Counted from the first letter of the stretch, positions 9,990-21,218 are shown. The stretch: 64,000 nt of DNA from Azorinus chamasolen (GCA_963576725.1 OY755240.1:60884633-60948632); one strand, 5' to 3'. The notes: generated by a model from the sequence alone, not told the origin. Numbers and translations: made by a program.

Positions 9990-10456
9990 ACGCGATACCT
10001 TCCTCTAATTATCGAGTTTCTCTGGTTCGTTTAGGTGCTCAATGTGAAGCACTGATACAGTGGACTTCGTTTATAGTCTCGTCGGAAGGACTTGGTCCAT
10101 TTTGATTTGACAAAAAAACATGACCGCAGGGGTGGTGCTAATTTTCCCTAAATGGCAATATATAGTGAAAATATAAACAATCTTATTTCTGAGAAACTAC
10201 AGGGCAGCTTACAAGTTTGCAGGAATGATCCGTTGGTAGTCGATCCCCTACCAAATTTGTTGAAAATATTTTGACTCATTACTTAAGACTTGGCCACCAA
10301 TGACGGTGCTTATTTTCTTTATATGAAAATATAATAAATATATATATATACATGTATATACTGTAGTGTAATTTCAAATTCTTCTCCTTTGAAATCAATA
10401 TTTTGAATTCAATATAAATTTGTAGAAATGATCCGTAGGTGAATCTCTACCAAATA
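9990..10456. repeat. degenerate dispersed repeat blocks
   Basis: The phrases AATGATCCGT, CCCTACCAAATTTGTTGAAA and TTGGCCACCAATGACGG recur near 10740-10830, 11060-11180 and 60195-60250. This indicates an old dispersed element of unknown class. (AT)n lies near 10335-10350. Confidence 0.5.
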
Positions 10457-10660
10457 CAGTAAAACCTCTCTATAACGGCCACTAAATTATATGACATATT
10501 TTATGTTAAAGGCAGGTGGCTGCTTAAAGCAAGATGAAAGTAAAACAGAACGCTCCTATAGGAGCGTTCTGTTTTACTTTCACCTTGCTTTAAGCAGCCA
10601 TCTGCCACCTATATCAACTAATTAACACATTTTAGTGGCCGTTATAGATCCATTAAAACA
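10457..10660 (+). mobile_element. C-prime MITE (pogo-like)
   Basis: TA-flanked left end CAGTAAAACCTCTCTATAAC. Stem GAAAGTAAAACAGAACGCTC mirrored around GCTCCTATAGGAGC. The right end GGCCGTTATAGATCC is worn. Confidence 0.8.
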
Positions 10661-10852
10661 TATTCCGTATACTGCTTCAACAGGAAGTTCAAAATTTTGT
10701 TCCTGTGCAATCACTAGGCAGAGTTCTACCGGTATATAATTTTGCAAGAATGTTGCCTCGAGATCTTTTATCAAAGACCACCTTTATTCCGAACATAACA
10801 TAGCCACCAAGGACGGGTGTATTTTTCCTTACATAGGCTATACAGTAAATCC

Positions 10853-11011
10853 TCTCTAAACCGGATTTCTAATAGAGAACAATTTAGATACTTGTATGCA
10901 GGTGACTAGAGAAGCTTTCTGCGTGACTTTCATCCTGCATTAAGCTGCCACCTATCTGCAAGACCGATATTTATACTATATTTTAACGTCCAGTTTAGAG
11001 GGGTTTTACTG
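10853..11011 (+). mobile_element. C-double-prime MITE (pogo-like)
   Basis: TA-flanked; CAGTAAATCCTCTCTAAACC and the inverse of GAGGGGTTTTACTG. The central stem is damaged (only one AGCTTTCTG arm). Confidence 0.75.
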
Positions 11012-11273
11012 TAGCGGAAATGCCAGAAATTCTGTAGCACGGCTTTGTAGATTTCAATATAATTTTACAGGAATGACTCTTAGGCGAATCCCTACCAAAA
11101 ATGCTCAAACTATTTTGATTACCTAAATATCATGGACACCAGGGCGGATATGGCTATAGAGAAAACTATAAGAATCTTCTCTGATACCACTGGGCGATTT
11201 CAATAAGGTCAGCAAACTTGGTTTCAGACGCAAAAGAAATGGTGGATAACTATATGCAATAATGTAATAGTTA
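11012..11273. other. degenerate dispersed repeat, no gene
   Basis: Contains another block of the AATGACTCTTAGGCGAATCC/CCTACCAAAAATG repeat seen at 10.2 kb. Otherwise unassigned. Confidence 0.4.
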
Positions 11274-11507
11274 TTAACCCTTTCCTCCATAAATACGCCT
11301 TTCTACGCCTTGTAATAGATCTAGTCACTTCTTGAAACTGTCGTGATAAATAGAGCATTTGCTCCTTTAGCAGCAAATGCTCTATTTATCACAATTGTTT
11401 CAAACTACAAAATTCTAACATTTTCGTTTTCTCTAGTTAATGCTCCTTTTCGTAAGATTTATTTAAAGAGGTTGGATCTAAAAATAGTCCATGAGGGAAA
11501 GGGTTAA
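11274..11507 (-). mobile_element. B-type MITE
   Basis: TTAACCCTTTCCTCCATAAA to GGGAAAGGGTTAA. The centre reads GCTCCTTTAGCAGC instead of the perfect core. Confidence 0.85.
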
Positions 11508-11634
11508 AGGATTGAACTTTGTACGATTTGTAATGGCAACTGCAACAACCATTTGGTCATATCTATTCTATTATCCAAATTTCAAATATTTTTAACTTTT
11601 GTGTGTAAGAATATTTAGGGCCCCCATGTAACCC

Positions 11635-11880
11635 GGGTGAGACAACAATTTTCAATCCGGTTCAGCAGTTTTATAGTGTCAACAAGTTCACCCTTTCACC
11701 GCCAATGTCGCATATATGCACCAAGACAAATAGTGCAGTCCCAGATCAGACGCCGCCTTTTCAAGGCGGCTTCTGATAAGGGACTTCACTTTTTGTCCCA
11801 ATCTCTGTTTCTATATATGTGCTTTATTCCTTTGAAATTTGCATTTATTTATCTCATTTCCTTATTTTACTGAATGATTT
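11635..11880. repeat. isolated hairpin element (J)
   Basis: A stem at about 11731-11792 (GTGCAGTCCCAGATCAGACG, loop TTTTCAA, CTTCTGATAAGGGACTTCAC) resembles the G/H modules. The outer ends are not recognised. Confidence 0.5.
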
Positions 11881-12000
11881 AACAAACTTTTGAACTTTTG
11901 ACAGGAGATGGGCGACATTATGAAGCAGATGACAATATCAGATATCTTTTACCCAGCGTGCTGAATGTTAAACCCGACGTGAGATAACACATAAAGGCTA

Positions 12001-12197
12001 CAGTAGAATTTGTCATTCATTCATTTAGAATTGGAGTGATAAAAAGCAGGTGTTTGCTTAATGCATGGCAAAAGTAATACAGAAAGCTCCTACAGGAGTT
12101 TTCTGCATTACTTTCGACCTGCACTAAGCTACCACCTGCCTTACAGACCCATATTTAGACCTCTGTTCTTGGTGGCTGCTTGAGACAGGTTCGACTG
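12001..12197 (+). mobile_element. C-type MITE (pogo-like)
   Basis: TA-flanked CAGTAGAATTTGTC to GACAGGTTCGACTG, with the AAAGCTCCTACAGGAGTTTT core. Confidence 0.8.
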
Positions 12198-12235
12198 CAC
12201 TTGTACAAGTAACTGTTATCAAGTGATACAAGTCG

Positions 12236-12450
12236 TACTAACTCTTACGCTGACAAATATTATCGTCTGAACAAATTCTCGTCTGGTACAAGTTTTAATT
12301 TTCCTACCTTTTCTTTCTAAAACATATTCATACAGTAACAAACAGTTCGGGTCCTGATGAGACGCCGAATTAGGCCTACTCGGCGTCTCATCTGGATCCA
12401 AACTGTTTTCTTAGGCAATCAAAGATTCGCCCATGGCAGCGAAAGGGTCA
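12236..12450 (-). mobile_element. G-type MITE, degenerate ends
   Basis: Centre GGTCCTGATGAGACGCCG mirrored by CGGCGTCTCATCTGGATCC. Outer parts match the intact G at 58161-58364 read in reverse (ACTCTTACGCTG, TCGTCTG twice, CAGCGAAAGGG). Confidence 0.7.
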
Positions 12451-12640
12451 CCGGTTACAAAACAGTACAATAGCCTTAAGCATGCCGTTCCAGTTTCTAT
12501 ATTTGATTTGTCTAGCAATATATTTCAGAAGTATTGTACGTCAGAGTGTCAAACAGTTTTGTTGAGATGTCGCATTACCAGGCAACTCATCTGAACCCAT
12601 ACTGTATGAAAACGTTCTCCACGGATCAGTACGTTGTATG

Positions 12641-12884
12641 TTAACCTGTTACTCCATGAATACGCCTTTGCAAATAGAGTAGACCCAGATCAGACGGCTC
12701 CTATAGGAGCCGTCTGATCACGGTCTGCTCTGTTCGCTTATGATATAATATAGATATGATTCTACAGTTTCTGACATGCCCAAACATTCATGTGCCCATG
12801 TGCTTTTATAATAATAATTAATCTAATTAATATTCATGACGTCATTATAAATGTTATATGATTATTCATAGAGTAAAGGGTTAA
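12641..12884 (-). mobile_element. A1-type MITE
   Basis: 244 bp, TTAACCTGTTACTCCATG to GAGTAAAGGGTTAA, palindrome GATCAGACGGCTCCTATAGG intact. Confidence 0.85.
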
Positions 12885-13158
12885 TGTTCAAGCTAACTTC
12901 ACCATGCTGAGGAAATTACTTGTCATTTATAGCCATCCATTTCATTATTAACGTATAAATGGGACACTAGCTAACAGTAATGACCCAGATGAGATTACTT
13001 CTTAGTGATATATCTGATCAAAGTCTGCAATTGTTTAATGTTTGATAAACTAATTGATGTCATTGGTTTAGAACAGTATAACTATATTTGGTTGCGGTGC
13101 TCCCTCAAAATGAAAAATGGATTTTTTAATTCAAGAGAATTGTTCGGCATGCTGAAGA

Positions 13159-13396
13159 TTAACCCTTTACCTGTTCAATATTCATGTAAGAAATAATGAA
13201 ATCATGAATATCTATTATCTGATATGTTAACATTTCAAGGCATCGTTTGCTTCAACAAAAACTGTAAATCCAGATCTATATCATGTAAAAAGCAAACATA
13301 GCAGACCAAGATCAGACGGCTCCTATAGGAGCCGTCTGATTTTGGTCTACTTTGTTTGCAAAGCGTAAAAAGACGTTTATATGTGGGAAAGTATTA
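13159..13396 (+). mobile_element. A1-type MITE
   Basis: TTAACCCTTTACCTGTTCAA start, intact palindrome. The right end has decayed to GGGAAAGTATTA. Confidence 0.8.
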
Positions 13397-13758
13397 CCAG
13401 AAAAAAATAGGGCAAACCGACTCAATATGGAGGACAGGGAGATAACCGTGTAAAGTGAGTGACAAAGTATGTTTTGATTACGGAACCTCTGAAATGACTT
13501 TTGTTATATTGCAGTTAATATACCAAGACCAAATAGCCGCGGTGTCTGGTCTACAATCAAGCCTGTATACAATGGCAATCCATAACAAGTCTAATGCTGG
13601 GTATCTTAGGCGGGTGGTAGCTTCCGACTGGCTTGCGGTATGTCGATAGTTCTACCGGGATGTTCTGTGCACGAAACAGTGCAATGTATTTCGTGCATTG
13701 AAAAAAAACCTTTGGTGTCTTCTTTCACTAGTAATTACCTGAACATCGTAAAATACTA
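13397..13758. other. unassigned intergenic sequence
   Basis: No gene. A small hairpin, TGCACGAAA with TTTCGTGCA, lies at about 13670-13698. Confidence 0.4.
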
Positions 13759-13983
13759 TTAACCCGTTAATGCCCTGAGCTCCTTAAAAGGACATGGGCA
13801 AACAGTGTAGACCCAGATCAGAGGACGCCTGCAGGAACCGTTTGATCAGAATCTACACTGTATGCTGGAACTATCAATGCCAATGGCTCATTGCAGCAAA
13901 TATTTTGTTTGCTGTGGCCAATAGGAGCCGTCTGATCTGGGTCTACTCTGTTTGCAAATGCGTTTATATCAGGGAAAGGCTAA
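13759..13983 (+). mobile_element. chimeric H/A element
   Basis: The left part carries an H-like hairpin (CAGTGTAGACCCAGATCAGA to TCTACACTGT). After about 50 bp comes an A-type right half only (CAATAGGAGCCGTCTGATCT to CAGGGAAAGGCTAA). Two families appear joined at the palindrome. Confidence 0.65.
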
Positions 13984-13991
13984 AACACGTA

Positions 13992-14190
13992 CAGTAGAAC
14001 CTGTCTTAAACGACCTTATATTAATTGGACACAGGAATCTTAAAAGGTGGTTGCTTAATACAGGGCAAAAGTAATGCAGAAAGCTCCTATAGGAGCTTTC
14101 TGCATTACTTTTGACCTGTATTAAGCTACCACCTACCTTACAGAACCATAACTAGACCTTTTTTGATGGTCGCATAGGACAGGTTCTACT
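13992..14190 (+). mobile_element. C-type MITE (pogo-like), intact
   Basis: TA-flanked; CAGTAGAACCTGTCTTAAAC to GACAGGTTCTACT. Stem GGCAAAAGTAATGCAGAAAG around GCTCCTATAGGAGC, mirrored with a single G/T difference. Confidence 0.85.
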
Positions 14191-14481
14191 CTGAATAAGG
14201 TAACCCATCGCTATTCCTATTCATTCGATTTTATCCATAATGGCACTTGGCGGGGATCTTTTATTAATACACATTTTTTCCGAATCTCATTGTTGATAAC
14301 CCAATACACATAACACGAAACATACATTTTGCACTGAATCAAACTTGTCTGAACTCAAATGGCAATAGGCATTATTTGTGAATATTATTCTAAGAATCAG
14401 ATGCTAGAATTGCCATATTCGAAAAACCGTGAAAACTTGTGGGCACATAACTCTAGATCTACTGTCTGCTTTTGCCAATAA

Positions 14482-15590
14482 TCAACCCATTCCCTCATAT
14501 TGACACCTCTGTAAAAGTCACATTTTGAAATATCTGTGATATCGCATGGTTTCAAAGCTACACAATTCTAAAAGTTTCTTTTTCCTTGATCTAGAGTTTG
14601 TTTTTGAGAAAAACACATGTATCCCCCCGGTATCCCACCCCACACCCATAAAAGGAATGAATTCACTCCCTGGCACCCTCTACCCTGGCACCCATACGAG
14701 GAATAAATTCATATGTCAAAATAGTATAGGAGGAGTAAGCTGCACAATACTTTTTCGCTATTACTCTATATAAGGAAAAACTCCAAAGGGTCATAACTTC
14801 TGTCAAAATTGTTGCAGCCAATATTCCAAACCACATGACCATCCTCACATATAGCTGGTTCATATGTAAAAGTTTGAAGTAAATCCCTCAAATAGTGTAG
14901 GAGGAGTTAGCTGCACAATATTTTTTTCGCTATAAATTCTATATAAGGAAAAACCACAACGGGCCATAACTTCTGTCAAAATTGTTGCAGCCAAACTTCC
15001 AAACCACATGACCATCCTCAGATATAGCTGGTTCATATGTAAAAGTTTGAAGTAAATCCCTCAAATAGTGTAGGAGGAGTTAGCTGCACAATATTTTTTT
15101 CGCTATAAATTCTATATAAGGAAAAACTACAACGGGCCATAACTTCTGTCAAAATTGTTGCAGCCAAACTTCCAAACCACATGACCATCCTCACATATAG
15201 CTGGTTCATATGTAAAAGTTTGAAGGAAATCCCTCAAATAGTGTAGGAGGAGTTAGCTGCACAATATTTTTTTCGCTATATATTCTATATAAGGAAAAAC
15301 TACAAAGGGCCATAACTTCTGTCAAAATTGTTGCAGCCAAAATTCCAAACCACATGACCATCCTCACATATAGCTTGTTCATATGTAAAAGTTTGAAGGA
15401 AATCCCTCTAATAGTGTAGGAGGAGTTAGCTGCACAATAATTTAACAGACAGATGGACGGACAGTCAGACAGAAATCACAACATTAATATGTCTCCTCCC
15501 CTAAAGGGGGGAGACATAATAAATACTCCCTTTTCGGTAGATTTATTCAAAGAGGTTGGGTCTAAAAATAGCTTATGAGGAAATGGGTAA
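14482..15590 (-). mobile_element. B-type MITE split by a 0.93-kb tandem-repeat insertion
   Basis: The left B end (CCCATTCCCTCATATTGACA) and a stem-less middle are at 14482-14593. The right end (CTTTTCGGTAGATTTATTCA to AATGGGTAA) resumes at about 15523. Between them lies the K element. The palindrome of this B is deleted to CTGTGATATCGCATGG. Confidence 0.8.
14594..15522 (+). mobile_element. K-type element with about 173-bp tandem units
   Basis: Five starts of the phrase AATAGTGTAGGAGGAGTTAG at about 14720, 14890, 15064, 15237 and 15410 give a 170-174-bp period. The tail has GACAGATGGACGGACAG and ends in the hairpin TGTCTCCTCCCC/GGGGGGAGACA. Such an end is Helitron-like, but the CTRR terminus is not evident. 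Class unknown. Confidence 0.75.
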
Positions 15591-15637
15591 AGCACATACT
15601 TATTAGTAGGCCCTACCCTCAGTAGTCGGACAAACTT

Positions 15638-15908
15638 ATGCAAACAGTGTAGATACAGACCAAACTTTACCCTTTCCTTCATAGGCTATTTTTAGATTCA
15701 CCGAAAAGGAGCATTAACTAGAGAAATTGGAACTTTTAGAATTTTGTAGTTTGAAACCATTGTGATAAATAGAGCATTTGCTCCTATGGAGCAAATGCTC
15801 TATTTATCACAATGGTTTCAATAGGTGACTTTTACAGAGGCGTAAAAGGCGTATTTATGGAGGATAGAGTTAAGGAGCAGATTTATTAGAGTCTACACTA
15901 TTTGCTGC
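15638..15908. mobile_element. H-type hairpin split by a B-type insertion
   Basis: The left arm CAAACAGTGTAGATACAGAC and right arm TTAGAGTCTACACTATTTG flank a complete B element at 15666-15873. Confidence 0.65.
15666..15873 (+). mobile_element. B-type MITE nested in H
   Basis: TTACCCTTTCCTTCATAGGC to GGATAGAGTTAA. The palindrome has a shortened centre, GCTCCTATGGAGC. Confidence 0.85.
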
Positions 15909-15983
15909 TGTGTCAGTCTAACTTTACCATCTTAGCCTACTGGTTTTCAAAAAAAATTTAAAGGGCTGGAAATAGAAATACCC

Positions 15984-16054
15984 TCCAAACTGGACACCCC
16001 TCTAATCAAGAATTTTCAGCTATCCCCAACCTTGTCTGGTTTAGAGGGGTTTTA
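15984..16054 (+). mobile_element. C-double-prime MITE fragment
   Basis: Ends GGTTTAGAGGGGTTTTACTG and starts near ACTGGACACCCCTCTAATC. Internal hairpin missing. Confidence 0.5.
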
Positions 16055-16079
16055 CTGCATTGATGCCAGGGTTATTTAC

Positions 16080-16660
16080 CCTGTACACAATGCTTTCCCT
16101 GGCCATGCTTGTTCCATATGTGACATTTCAATTAAACTGCACCAGTAGGATAGGATTTAGAGACAGGATCAGGAAATATGAAAAGAGAAATAACTTAAAT
16201 ATATTCCAAGGTAGAGCTATCAACCTTTAGCATGACAATTCCTCTGAACAGGCCTGTTCTGTTCCATATGTGAAGTTTAAATTCAATGGCATCAGTAAGG
16301 GGAATAACTCCAAAAGTACTGATATAAGTGTTATGGACCTTGTACATGACACTTCCTCTCATCAGGCCTGTTCCATGTATTAAGTTTGATTTCAATGCCA
16401 TCAGTAGAATGGGACTTGTTTGCCAGACCAAAAAAATGAAAACATGGAAATAACTCCAAAAATATTGAAGTTAGAGTTATGGACATTGTGTATGACACTT
16501 CCTTTCATCAAGCCTGTTCCATGAAGTTTGAATTCAATGGCATCAGTAGAACAGGAGATACCGGTCGGACAAGAAAAGTGTGACGACAACAACGATGATG
16601 ACAGACAAAGTGATCCCTATGTGTCTGCCATGCTTCGCAGGCGACACAAAAATGGTGCCA
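16080..16660 (+). mobile_element. K-type element, GTTCCATATGTGAAGTT subunits
   Basis: Four diverged units of about 110-150 bp carry AATAACTCCAAAA, GACACTTCCTCTCATC and CATCAGTAGAA. The end hairpin is GTGTCTGCCATGCTTCGCAGGCGACAC. A related element lies inverted at 40046-40315. Confidence 0.65.
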
Positions 16661-16876
16661 AACCTAAGGAGATAGAAGATTGAGTGTCCGAATACTGATG
16701 ACAATGAGGGTACCTTTTAACAATTCGTTTGAAAAGGTCTCTGTGAAAGGGCTTTGTTATAAGTTAAACATGTTTCTATAATTCATTATTTTATTGTATA
16801 GATATAAACTGCTTTTGTACAAGTACAGTCTACAAAAACAATTGCATAGTGGTATACAAGAATTGTAACAGATATT

Positions 16877-17113
16877 TTACCCTTTACTTCATGAATATCC
16901 ATGTAAGAAATAATGGCATAATGTTTATCAATTAGTTGATATTATATAACAACCAATGAGCACAGAAAGTTTTTGGCAATGGCAGACACTGTAGAATCAG
17001 ATCTGTATTACTTCATAAGCAAACAGAGCAGACCCTGATCAGACGGCCGTCTGGTCTGGGTCTACTCTGCTTGCCTAGGTGCCAAATAGCATTGCTATGG
17101 AGTAAAGGGTTAA
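16877..17113 (+). mobile_element. A1-type MITE lacking the core
   Basis: Outer parts are normal. The centre reads GATCAGACGGCCGTCTGGTC, so CTCC(N)GGAG was removed exactly from the dyad centre. Confidence 0.85.
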
Positions 17114-17220
17114 TTGAACCAAACTAAGGGAGAATTCAAATGCTGCAAACAGTACTGACCAAGATCAACCACCTAACAGTCGAGATGTGGGTACATATTG
17201 AGGTAACTATAACCTTTAAA

Positions 17221-17454
17221 TTCAAACCAATTACCTCATAGGCTATTTTTAGACCCAACCACTTTGAATTAACCTACTGAAAGGGAGCATTAACTAGAGA
17301 AAAGGAATTTTTTTTTAGAACTGTGTAGTTTTGAAACCATTGTGATAAATAGAGCATTTGCTCCTATGGAGCAAATGCTCTATTTATCACAATGGTTTCA
17401 AACGGTGACTTTTACAGAGCCGTCAAAGGGTGTCAATATGAGGGAATGGGTTAA
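17221..17454 (+). mobile_element. B-type MITE
   Basis: CCAATTACCTCATAGGC start; stem with GCTCCTATGGAGC; GAGGGAATGGGTTAA end. Confidence 0.85.
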
Positions 17455-17814
17455 TCTAATGAATTTGTTATGATCACTGCAAAAGAGTTCAAATCCTGAT
17501 TAGATGCTGAGTTACTGAAAATCTTGTCAGGATTATTTGTTTTTTACTTTTTGATCACGCTTTTGAAAAGTAATGCTTTCAGAATAATCATATTACAAAT
17601 GATTATAAATGTTAAAGAAGGTACAAAACAAACAAGCAGTTTTGAACTAAGACTAAATAAAAAGCAATGTACACCCTTGGTAAGATGCCCCAGTATCAGT
17701 GTGGCAATGCATGGCATCACCATCTAAACTGGTTGAGATGCCACAGCTTCTTCCGAACTCCCTTAGATATGGCTCAATTTCTACAACGAAATAACCCTGA
17801 TTACCCTTGGTATT

Positions 17815-17915
17815 CACAGACAAACTATGGGAAATAGTGCAGACCCAGCTCAAACTACTTCTCTGAAGGAGCAGAGGGCAGTTGATCAAGGTCTGCTCTA
17901 TTTCCTATGTCAGTT
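17815..17915. repeat. degenerate A/H hairpin
   Basis: GGGAAATAGTGCAGACCCAG pairs loosely with GATCAAGGTCTGCTCTATTTCC. No terminal TTAA is assignable on the left. Confidence 0.5.
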
Positions 17916-17918
17916 TAA

Positions 17919-18147
17919 TTAACCCTTTCCTCCATAAATATGCATTTCTATGCCTCTGTAAAAGTCACTTCTTGAAACCATTGTGATAAATAGAGCATTT
18001 GCTCCTATGGAGTACATGCTCTATTTATCACAATGGTTTTAATACTACACAATTCTAACATTTTCCTTTTCACTAGTAAATGCTCCTCTCTGGTAGATTT
18101 ATTCAAAGAGGTTGGGTCTAAAAATAGCCTACGGAGGAAAGGGTTAA
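17919..18147 (-). mobile_element. B-type MITE
   Basis: TTAACCCTTTCCTCCATAAA to GGAGGAAAGGGTTAA. Centre GCTCCTATGGAGTAC. Confidence 0.85.
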
Positions 18148-18532
18148 AATTGTCAAAATGGTGGCAAATTGATAAATCATTTATTCAAACCCATGGTAAG
18201 GATAGACTGGGTGTCCAAACACTTAAGGTAAATTAGGCTATTTCTACATTGAAATTATCACAGATGTCCATGTAGTCTACAGGCAAGCATACAACATGGC
18301 AGTACATCACCAATAACAAGTGGTATAGAACCAGGCTATCACCAACATATTCAAAGATATTCCATATCATGTACTCATGTACTTGGTTCTCAGCTTCAAC
18401 CAGAGAAGTAGCATCTGGGAACCAAGCCAACTTGTTTGAGAATATTAGTAAGATTCAAGATTGAGATATTTGTGTATTCCAAGCAGCTACTGTAAAAGTT
18501 CACAAAGCTGGAGCTAAGCAAACCATATTCGC
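18148..18532. other. unassigned intergenic sequence
   Basis: No gene or repeat recognised. Confidence 0.4.
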
Positions 18533-18761
18533 TTCAACCCTCTACCTCATGTGGACAAAACAGAGTAGACTCAGATCAGATGACTCCTGCACAGAAGCTA
18601 TTTGATCAGGATCTGATAGGGATCACCTCTGTTTACTTGTTCTATAGTTTTTTAATGGCAAAAGAATCCCTAGGTAATGTGGCATTACAAAATATAATGA
18701 ATATTTAATTTTTATGAAGTGATAAAATCGTTACATAAATATTTATGAGGAAAAGGGTTAA
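18533..18761 (-). mobile_element. A1-type MITE, degenerate
   Basis: TTCAACCCTCTACCTCATG to GAGGAAAAGGGTTAA. The palindrome is damaged on both arms. Confidence 0.7.
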
Positions 18762-18964
18762 CTGATAACCTTTCGAATACTAATGTTAAAATGTTACAAT
18801 AGCACATAGACACAGGAATCCCTGGCAATAGCAGAAACTGTAGAATCATATCTATATCACATCATAAGCTAACAGAGCAGACCCTGATCAGATGGCTCCT
18901 CAATGAGCTGACTTATCTGGGTCTACTCTGTTCAAAAAGGAATATTTATGGAGGAAAGGGTTAT
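18762..18964 (+). mobile_element. A1-type MITE, 5' truncated, sharing a TTAA
   Basis: Starts directly at the TTAA of the previous element and ends GGAGGAAAGGGTTAT. Arms GATCAGATGGCTCC and GAGCTGACTTATC. Confidence 0.65.
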
Positions 18965-19013
18965 GTGACCGTATATTGATTGGGACACAGCTTTTGACCT
19001 GCTTTAACTCATT

Positions 19014-19150
19014 GCCTCATATTGATGCCTCTGTAAAAGTCACTTTTAGAAACCGTTGTGATAAAGAGAGCATTTGCTCCATAGGAAATTGCTCTAATTA
19101 TCACAATGATTTCCCAACAATATAACAATATTTCCCTTTCTCTAGTAATT
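19014..19150 (-). mobile_element. B-type MITE, 3' truncated
   Basis: TTAACTCATTGCCTCATATT start, with damaged stem GCTCCATAGGAAATTGC. It stops before the usual CTTTTCGGTAGA segment. Confidence 0.7.
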
Positions 19151-19166
19151 AGAATTTCATGGTCAC

Positions 19167-19621
19167 TTAACCCTTTACTGTTTAACCCTTCGCTTGCTAT
19201 TCACGTCAATATACCTACCTGTAAATAGTGAAGACCCAGATGAGACAGCTGCAGGAGCTGTCTCATCAGGGTCTGCACTATTTACAAGTTGATTGTGTAA
19301 CCAGTGCACTCCACAGCAGTGATTGCACAGCGCAATACTTGGACACAGTGAAGATATATGTAATTATACAACAGGGCATGGGTAAAGAAGGAGAAATGTA
19401 TTTTAAAATTCAGCAAGCGAAGGGTTAATATTCATGTAAGAAATAATGCTGTCATGAATATTTATCAGATGAATTTTTATAATTGTGTATGAACACAGGA
19501 ATTTTGACATAAGCAGTAGAATCAGATCTATATAATGTAATAAGCAAACAGAGTAGACTGATCAGATGGCTACTCTGTTTGCAAAGGCATGAAGAGGTGT
19601 TTATATGAGGGAAAGGTTTAA
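19167..19621 (+). mobile_element. A1-type MITE split by F
   Basis: TTAACCCTTTACTG then F, then TATTCATGTAAGAAATAATG and the rest of A1 to GGGAAAGGTTTAA. The right palindrome arm is shortened to GATCAGATGGCTACTCTG. Confidence 0.85.
19186..19424 (+). mobile_element. F-type MITE (piggyBac-like), nested in A1
   Basis: 239 bp between TTAA 19182-19185 and 19425-19428. CCCTTCGCTTGC to GCAAGCGAAGGG. Centre AGACAGCTGCAGGAGCTGTC. Confidence 0.9.
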
Positions 19622-19661
19622 GATAGGTGCTATTGTATACGATACTTTCTACTAACAGAAT

Positions 19662-19893
19662 TTAACCCATTCCCTGATAGGCTATTTTTAGATCCAACCT
19701 CTTTGAATAAATCTACCGAAAAGGAGCATTAACTAGAGAAAAGAATTTTTTTTTTTAAATTTTGTAATTTAAAACCATTGTAATAAATAGAGCATTTGCT
19801 CCTATAGGAGCAAATGCTCTATTTATCACAATGGTTTCAACAGGAGACTTTTACAGAGGCGTAGAAAGGCGTATTTATGGAGGAAAGGGTTAA
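19662..19893 (+). mobile_element. B-type MITE
   Basis: TTAACCCATTCCCTGATAGG to GGAGGAAAGGGTTAA; full perfect stem around GCTCCTATAGGAGC. Confidence 0.9.
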
Positions 19894-19931
19894 CTCAAAT
19901 GGCTAAAGGTTTACTATATACAAAATATATT

Positions 19932-20128
19932 CAGAGGTCCAGATATATGTAAGATGCATAAATTAAAACATTTTCACAAACTCCTTTATTTCTCCACTAT
20001 ACCCTATGTTGTGACCACTCTTTAGAATCGCCTCGAAGAGACTATTTAAAAATAGTGGTCACAACATAGGATTTGGTGGAGAAATGATGATTGTAGTATC
20101 TGAGTTAGCACATTTATCTGTAGCTCTG
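19932..20128 (+). mobile_element. D-type MITE with 6-bp flanking repeat
   Basis: CAGAGGTCCAGATA start and TAGCTCTG end give inverted termini. TATATT occurs directly on both outer sides. Its TTAA (about 19962) is intact, so this is an empty site for the F insertion seen at 308. The right stem is damaged. Confidence 0.75.
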
Positions 20129-20406
20129 TATATTCAAAACATGGCTGCAGTGAGAAGATTTAAAAAAAACAAGTTCATTCAGGCTATACTAAAGGTAAAG
20201 TTTACATAAACCCGACGTAATTAGTTGTAACGGTAATTGTATTATTTCAGTCAGTATGTAATATAATATAACGCATAACAAAGTCAAAACAAGCACTGTA
20301 GTAATATTTCAATACATTTCGACACTATATGCAGAATACATTAACAACTTGCCAACTTATATCATGTCAAAGTAAAAAACAACAACAGACAAAACAAAAA
20401 CAAACT
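20129..20406. other. unassigned intergenic sequence
   Basis: AT-rich, no gene or repeat recognised apart from a poly-A-rich stretch near 20375-20405. Confidence 0.4.
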
Positions 20407-20655
20407 TTAACCCTTTACTCCATGAATATGCTTATCTACACCTTTGCAAACAGAGTAGACCCAGATCAGACGGCTCCTGTAGGAGCCGTCTGATCAGGGT
20501 CTGCTCCGTTAGCTTATAGCATAATATAGATACGATTCTACAGTTTCTGTCATGACCAAAAATTCCAGTCTTTGTGTGCCATAATAAAGAATAACATAAT
20601 TACTATTCATGATGTCATTACTTCTTACATGAATATTCATGGAGTAAAGGGTTAA
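20407..20655 (-). mobile_element. A1-type MITE, intact
   Basis: 249 bp between TTAA sites; palindrome GATCAGACGGCTCCTGTAGG; GGAGTAAAGGGTTAA end. Confidence 0.9.
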
Positions 20656-20696
20656 AACTACATAATACATCACAAAAATACTGCCTAGAACTTATA

Positions 20697-20952
20697 ATCA
20701 CTCTTTACCTGATAAAGATACATTTTTACGCATTTGCAAAAAGAGTAGACACAGATCAGACGGGTCCTGTAGGAGCCATCTGATCACAGTCTGCTCTGTT
20801 TGCTCATGGGATAAACTAGATGATAGACCGATTCTACAGTTTCTACCATGACCAAAACAATATTGTACATAGAGCATTAGAAAATATCAGCAAATATATA
20901 TTCATGATGTTATTATTTTGTATCAGAATATTCATCAGGTAAAGGGTGAAAA
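20697..20952 (-). mobile_element. A1-type MITE, degenerate termini
   Basis: Recognisable CTCTTTACCTGATAAAG to CAGGTAAAGGGTGAA; palindrome GATCAGACGGGTCCTGTAGG. Confidence 0.8.
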
Positions 20953-20989
20953 TAATGTAAGGATATTAATTTTTCAATCTAATTTTACA

Positions 20990-21218
20990 TTAACCCATTC
21001 CCTCATATTGACGACTTTTGACGACTCTGTAAAAGTCACTTTGTGAAACTATTGTGATAAATAGAGCATTTGCTCCTATAGGAGCAAATGCTCTATTTAT
21101 CACAATGGTTCCAAACTACAAAATTCTAAAATTTTCCTTTTTTCTAGTTAATGCTCCTTTTCGGTAGATTTATTCAAAGATGTTGTATCTAAAAATAGCC
21201 TATGAGGTAATGGGTTAA
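20990..21218 (-). mobile_element. B-type MITE, intact
   Basis: 229 bp, TTAACCCATTCCCTCATATT to GAGGTAATGGGTTAA, perfect core. Confidence 0.9.

Noticed and set aside
10457..10660. MITE hairpins read as rho-independent terminators or riboswitches
   Set aside because: The organism is eukaryotic, and the hairpins are parts of dispersed elements with terminal repeats.
14594..15522. Firm Helitron call for the hairpin-ended K elements
   Set aside because: The end hairpin is suggestive, but no TC start or CTRR end could be placed, and K2 has inverted termini that Helitrons lack.
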